From NCBI GenBank assembly GCA_024516035.1, contig CM044964.1, positions 19,721,084 to 19,785,083 of the forward strand: a stretch of 64,000 nucleotides of DNA. Direction: 5' to 3'. This stretch comes from Bactericera cockerelli (lineage: Eukaryota > Arthropoda > Insecta > Hemiptera > Triozidae). Below the pieces are notes generated by a model. The model ran no database searches. It was not told the DNA's origin and saw nothing but the letters and a program-made list of their open reading frames with translations. Shown in pieces: positions 62,700-64,000 of the stretch; the stretch's first letter is position 1, and each line of letters opens with the position of its first letter. The translations under genes and the position numbers were made by a program.

Positions 62700-64000
62700 A
62701 AAATCTTTGAGAGATATCTTGTGGTACTCACACATTTCCACTATTGATTATAATCTAGATAGCAAAGATAAATAGAAATTACCAAATCCATTAAGAATGA
62801 CAAACACTCTCCTGTTTCCTAGTATCCCGACGGAAGTTCCATTGCATAGACTTGACAAGGCCACATGCAAGAGTTCAATCTTAAATCTTATAAGAGGTCA
62901 ATCCGATAATGGTTATGTACTAAACGATGACCATGCACTTATCAAGTGTCAATTCTCAAATACCAAACATTCTACTAGCATGATACCAACTAGGTACAGC
63001 TCTACCAGAACTATTTGGTATCTTTATGTATCAGAAATAGGTATTTGGTACATATACTGCTACTACCAGAACTATTTGGTATTTAGATAGCTATGAACAT
63101 TAACAGACAGTTTACACACGTCTACAGAATGAGGAAATAATTACTTACCAACACATTTGAAAAGATCAACAACATGATAGACACTTCATGAAATTTCCAA
63201 AGTCTCGCAGACACAAAAAATGAGGAACCATTTAAAGTTAGTTTACAAATCTATGAACTTTGTTTGGATTTCTAGTGGTTTCATTATTGTTGGTATTTGG
63301 CCCTTGGGATGACTGACCTCTGGTGTTCCAAACAAAAGTATGGATAAGTTTTACACGGAGTTTAAATTCGAGTAGAGGAACGAATACCTACCGTGACGTA
63401 TTTTTGCTGTTCATAAACCTCAAGTTTTTTGGTATTAGTAGTTAATGAAGAACGCTGAGATCTCCGCTATGTGTCGATGAACTCATAAACTCTCTAATTT
63501 ATGTACTACTACTTTGTAGTCTTGTGATTTTATAAACGTTCAAGTCTTCATATCAATATATGGTGATACAAATAGGTAATAATGTGTCCCAGGTTCTCTA
63601 AAGCCCAACTGTGGTGATATCGAATCAAATCTTTTCCTAGACGTACTCTCTTGGAATATTGTATTTATTTTAGATATTAGTTTGAAATGTATAAACTTTA
63701 TCAATCTTTTATTTTAGTAGAAACAAGCAAACTTATCTGACAATTTTATACAAACCGCTCTTGAGATCGATGTAACAAAAGATCTCAAGGGTCATAAGTG
63801 AATGTATTTACATAAATAGAGACTATACTTATTACTGTTGGACTATCCATAATTTCATACATTTCAGTAAAAGTGACAGTTCTTACAAATTGTATGATAA
63901 GAAAAAGAGAGAGAGAGAGAGAGTTTGAAGAATTCGTCTAGAATTCCATAAATTCCTGAAACAGTAGGAGCTACAGAGGACTGACAGCAACTTCAGGAAC
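62700..64000. other. No gene recognised
   Basis: The block at 62,980-63,085 contains three repeats of ACTATTTGGTAT or a near match. A (GA)n tract lies at 63,905-63,923. The 97-codon ORF at 62,797-63,090 has no recognised motif. Confidence 0.4.

Overview
The window looks like repeat-rich, AT-rich nuclear DNA from an arthropod, probably an insect. This rests on the absence of operons and dense ORFs, many tRNA- and 5S rRNA-derived SINEs, non-LTR retrotransposons, TA-flanked foldback MITEs, a TTAA-flanked piggyBac-type element, a Helitron, a DIRS-type element, and the frequent short motif ACCTACCTAC. The species cannot be fixed from sequence alone. No rRNA gene, functional tRNA gene, CRISPR array or complete host gene is visible. 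Only a few short candidate host exons can be proposed.

Region by region. 1-4.6 kb: a 5S-derived SINE and a 2.3-kb foldback element with 451-bp arms. 4.6-10.9 kb: tRNA-SINEs, Harbinger-like MITEs, a decayed minus-strand coding exon split by a SINE, and a 62-bp minisatellite. 12.4-13.5 kb: a 33-bp, strand-asymmetric pyrimidine minisatellite. 13.85-20.6 kb: a structurally complete but coding-defective DIRS-type tyrosine-recombinase retrotransposon. It has identical 162-bp inverted terminal repeats, an internal complementary region, gag, RNase H and recombinase relics, no recognisable reverse transcriptase, a 114-bp internal tandem array and three nested SINEs.

21.8-30.9 kb: a tandem array of about 1.17-kb units. 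Four of them each carry an almost invariant 95-nt cassette bounded by splice-like AG and GTGAG sequences. The array is broken up by two truncated non-LTR retrotransposons and several SINEs. 31-36 kb: a candidate membrane-protein exon and rearranged LINE fragments. 37-48.5 kb: an element with 8-bp target duplications, SINEs, a MITE nested inside a MITE, a 1.04-kb near-perfect palindrome and a short Helitron. 49-57.6 kb: mostly unassigned DNA, a TTAA-flanked piggyBac-like element, a candidate signal-peptide exon, a 26-bp minisatellite, and a TIR element with a Cys-rich transposase tail and four 16-bp palindromes. 57.6-64 kb: SINEs, a Harbinger-like MITE, an 86-bp minisatellite running into a 100-N gap, and an inverted second copy of the 37-kb element.

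Insertions are layered, so relative ages can be read: SINEs lie inside the DIRS recombinase, a LINE lies inside a SINE, a MITE lies inside a MITE, and a tRNA-SINE lies inside a 5S-SINE. The two signals most worth following are the DIRS-type element with its complementary-junction structure, and the four-copy 95-nt cassette array, which could be a duplicated alternative-exon cluster.
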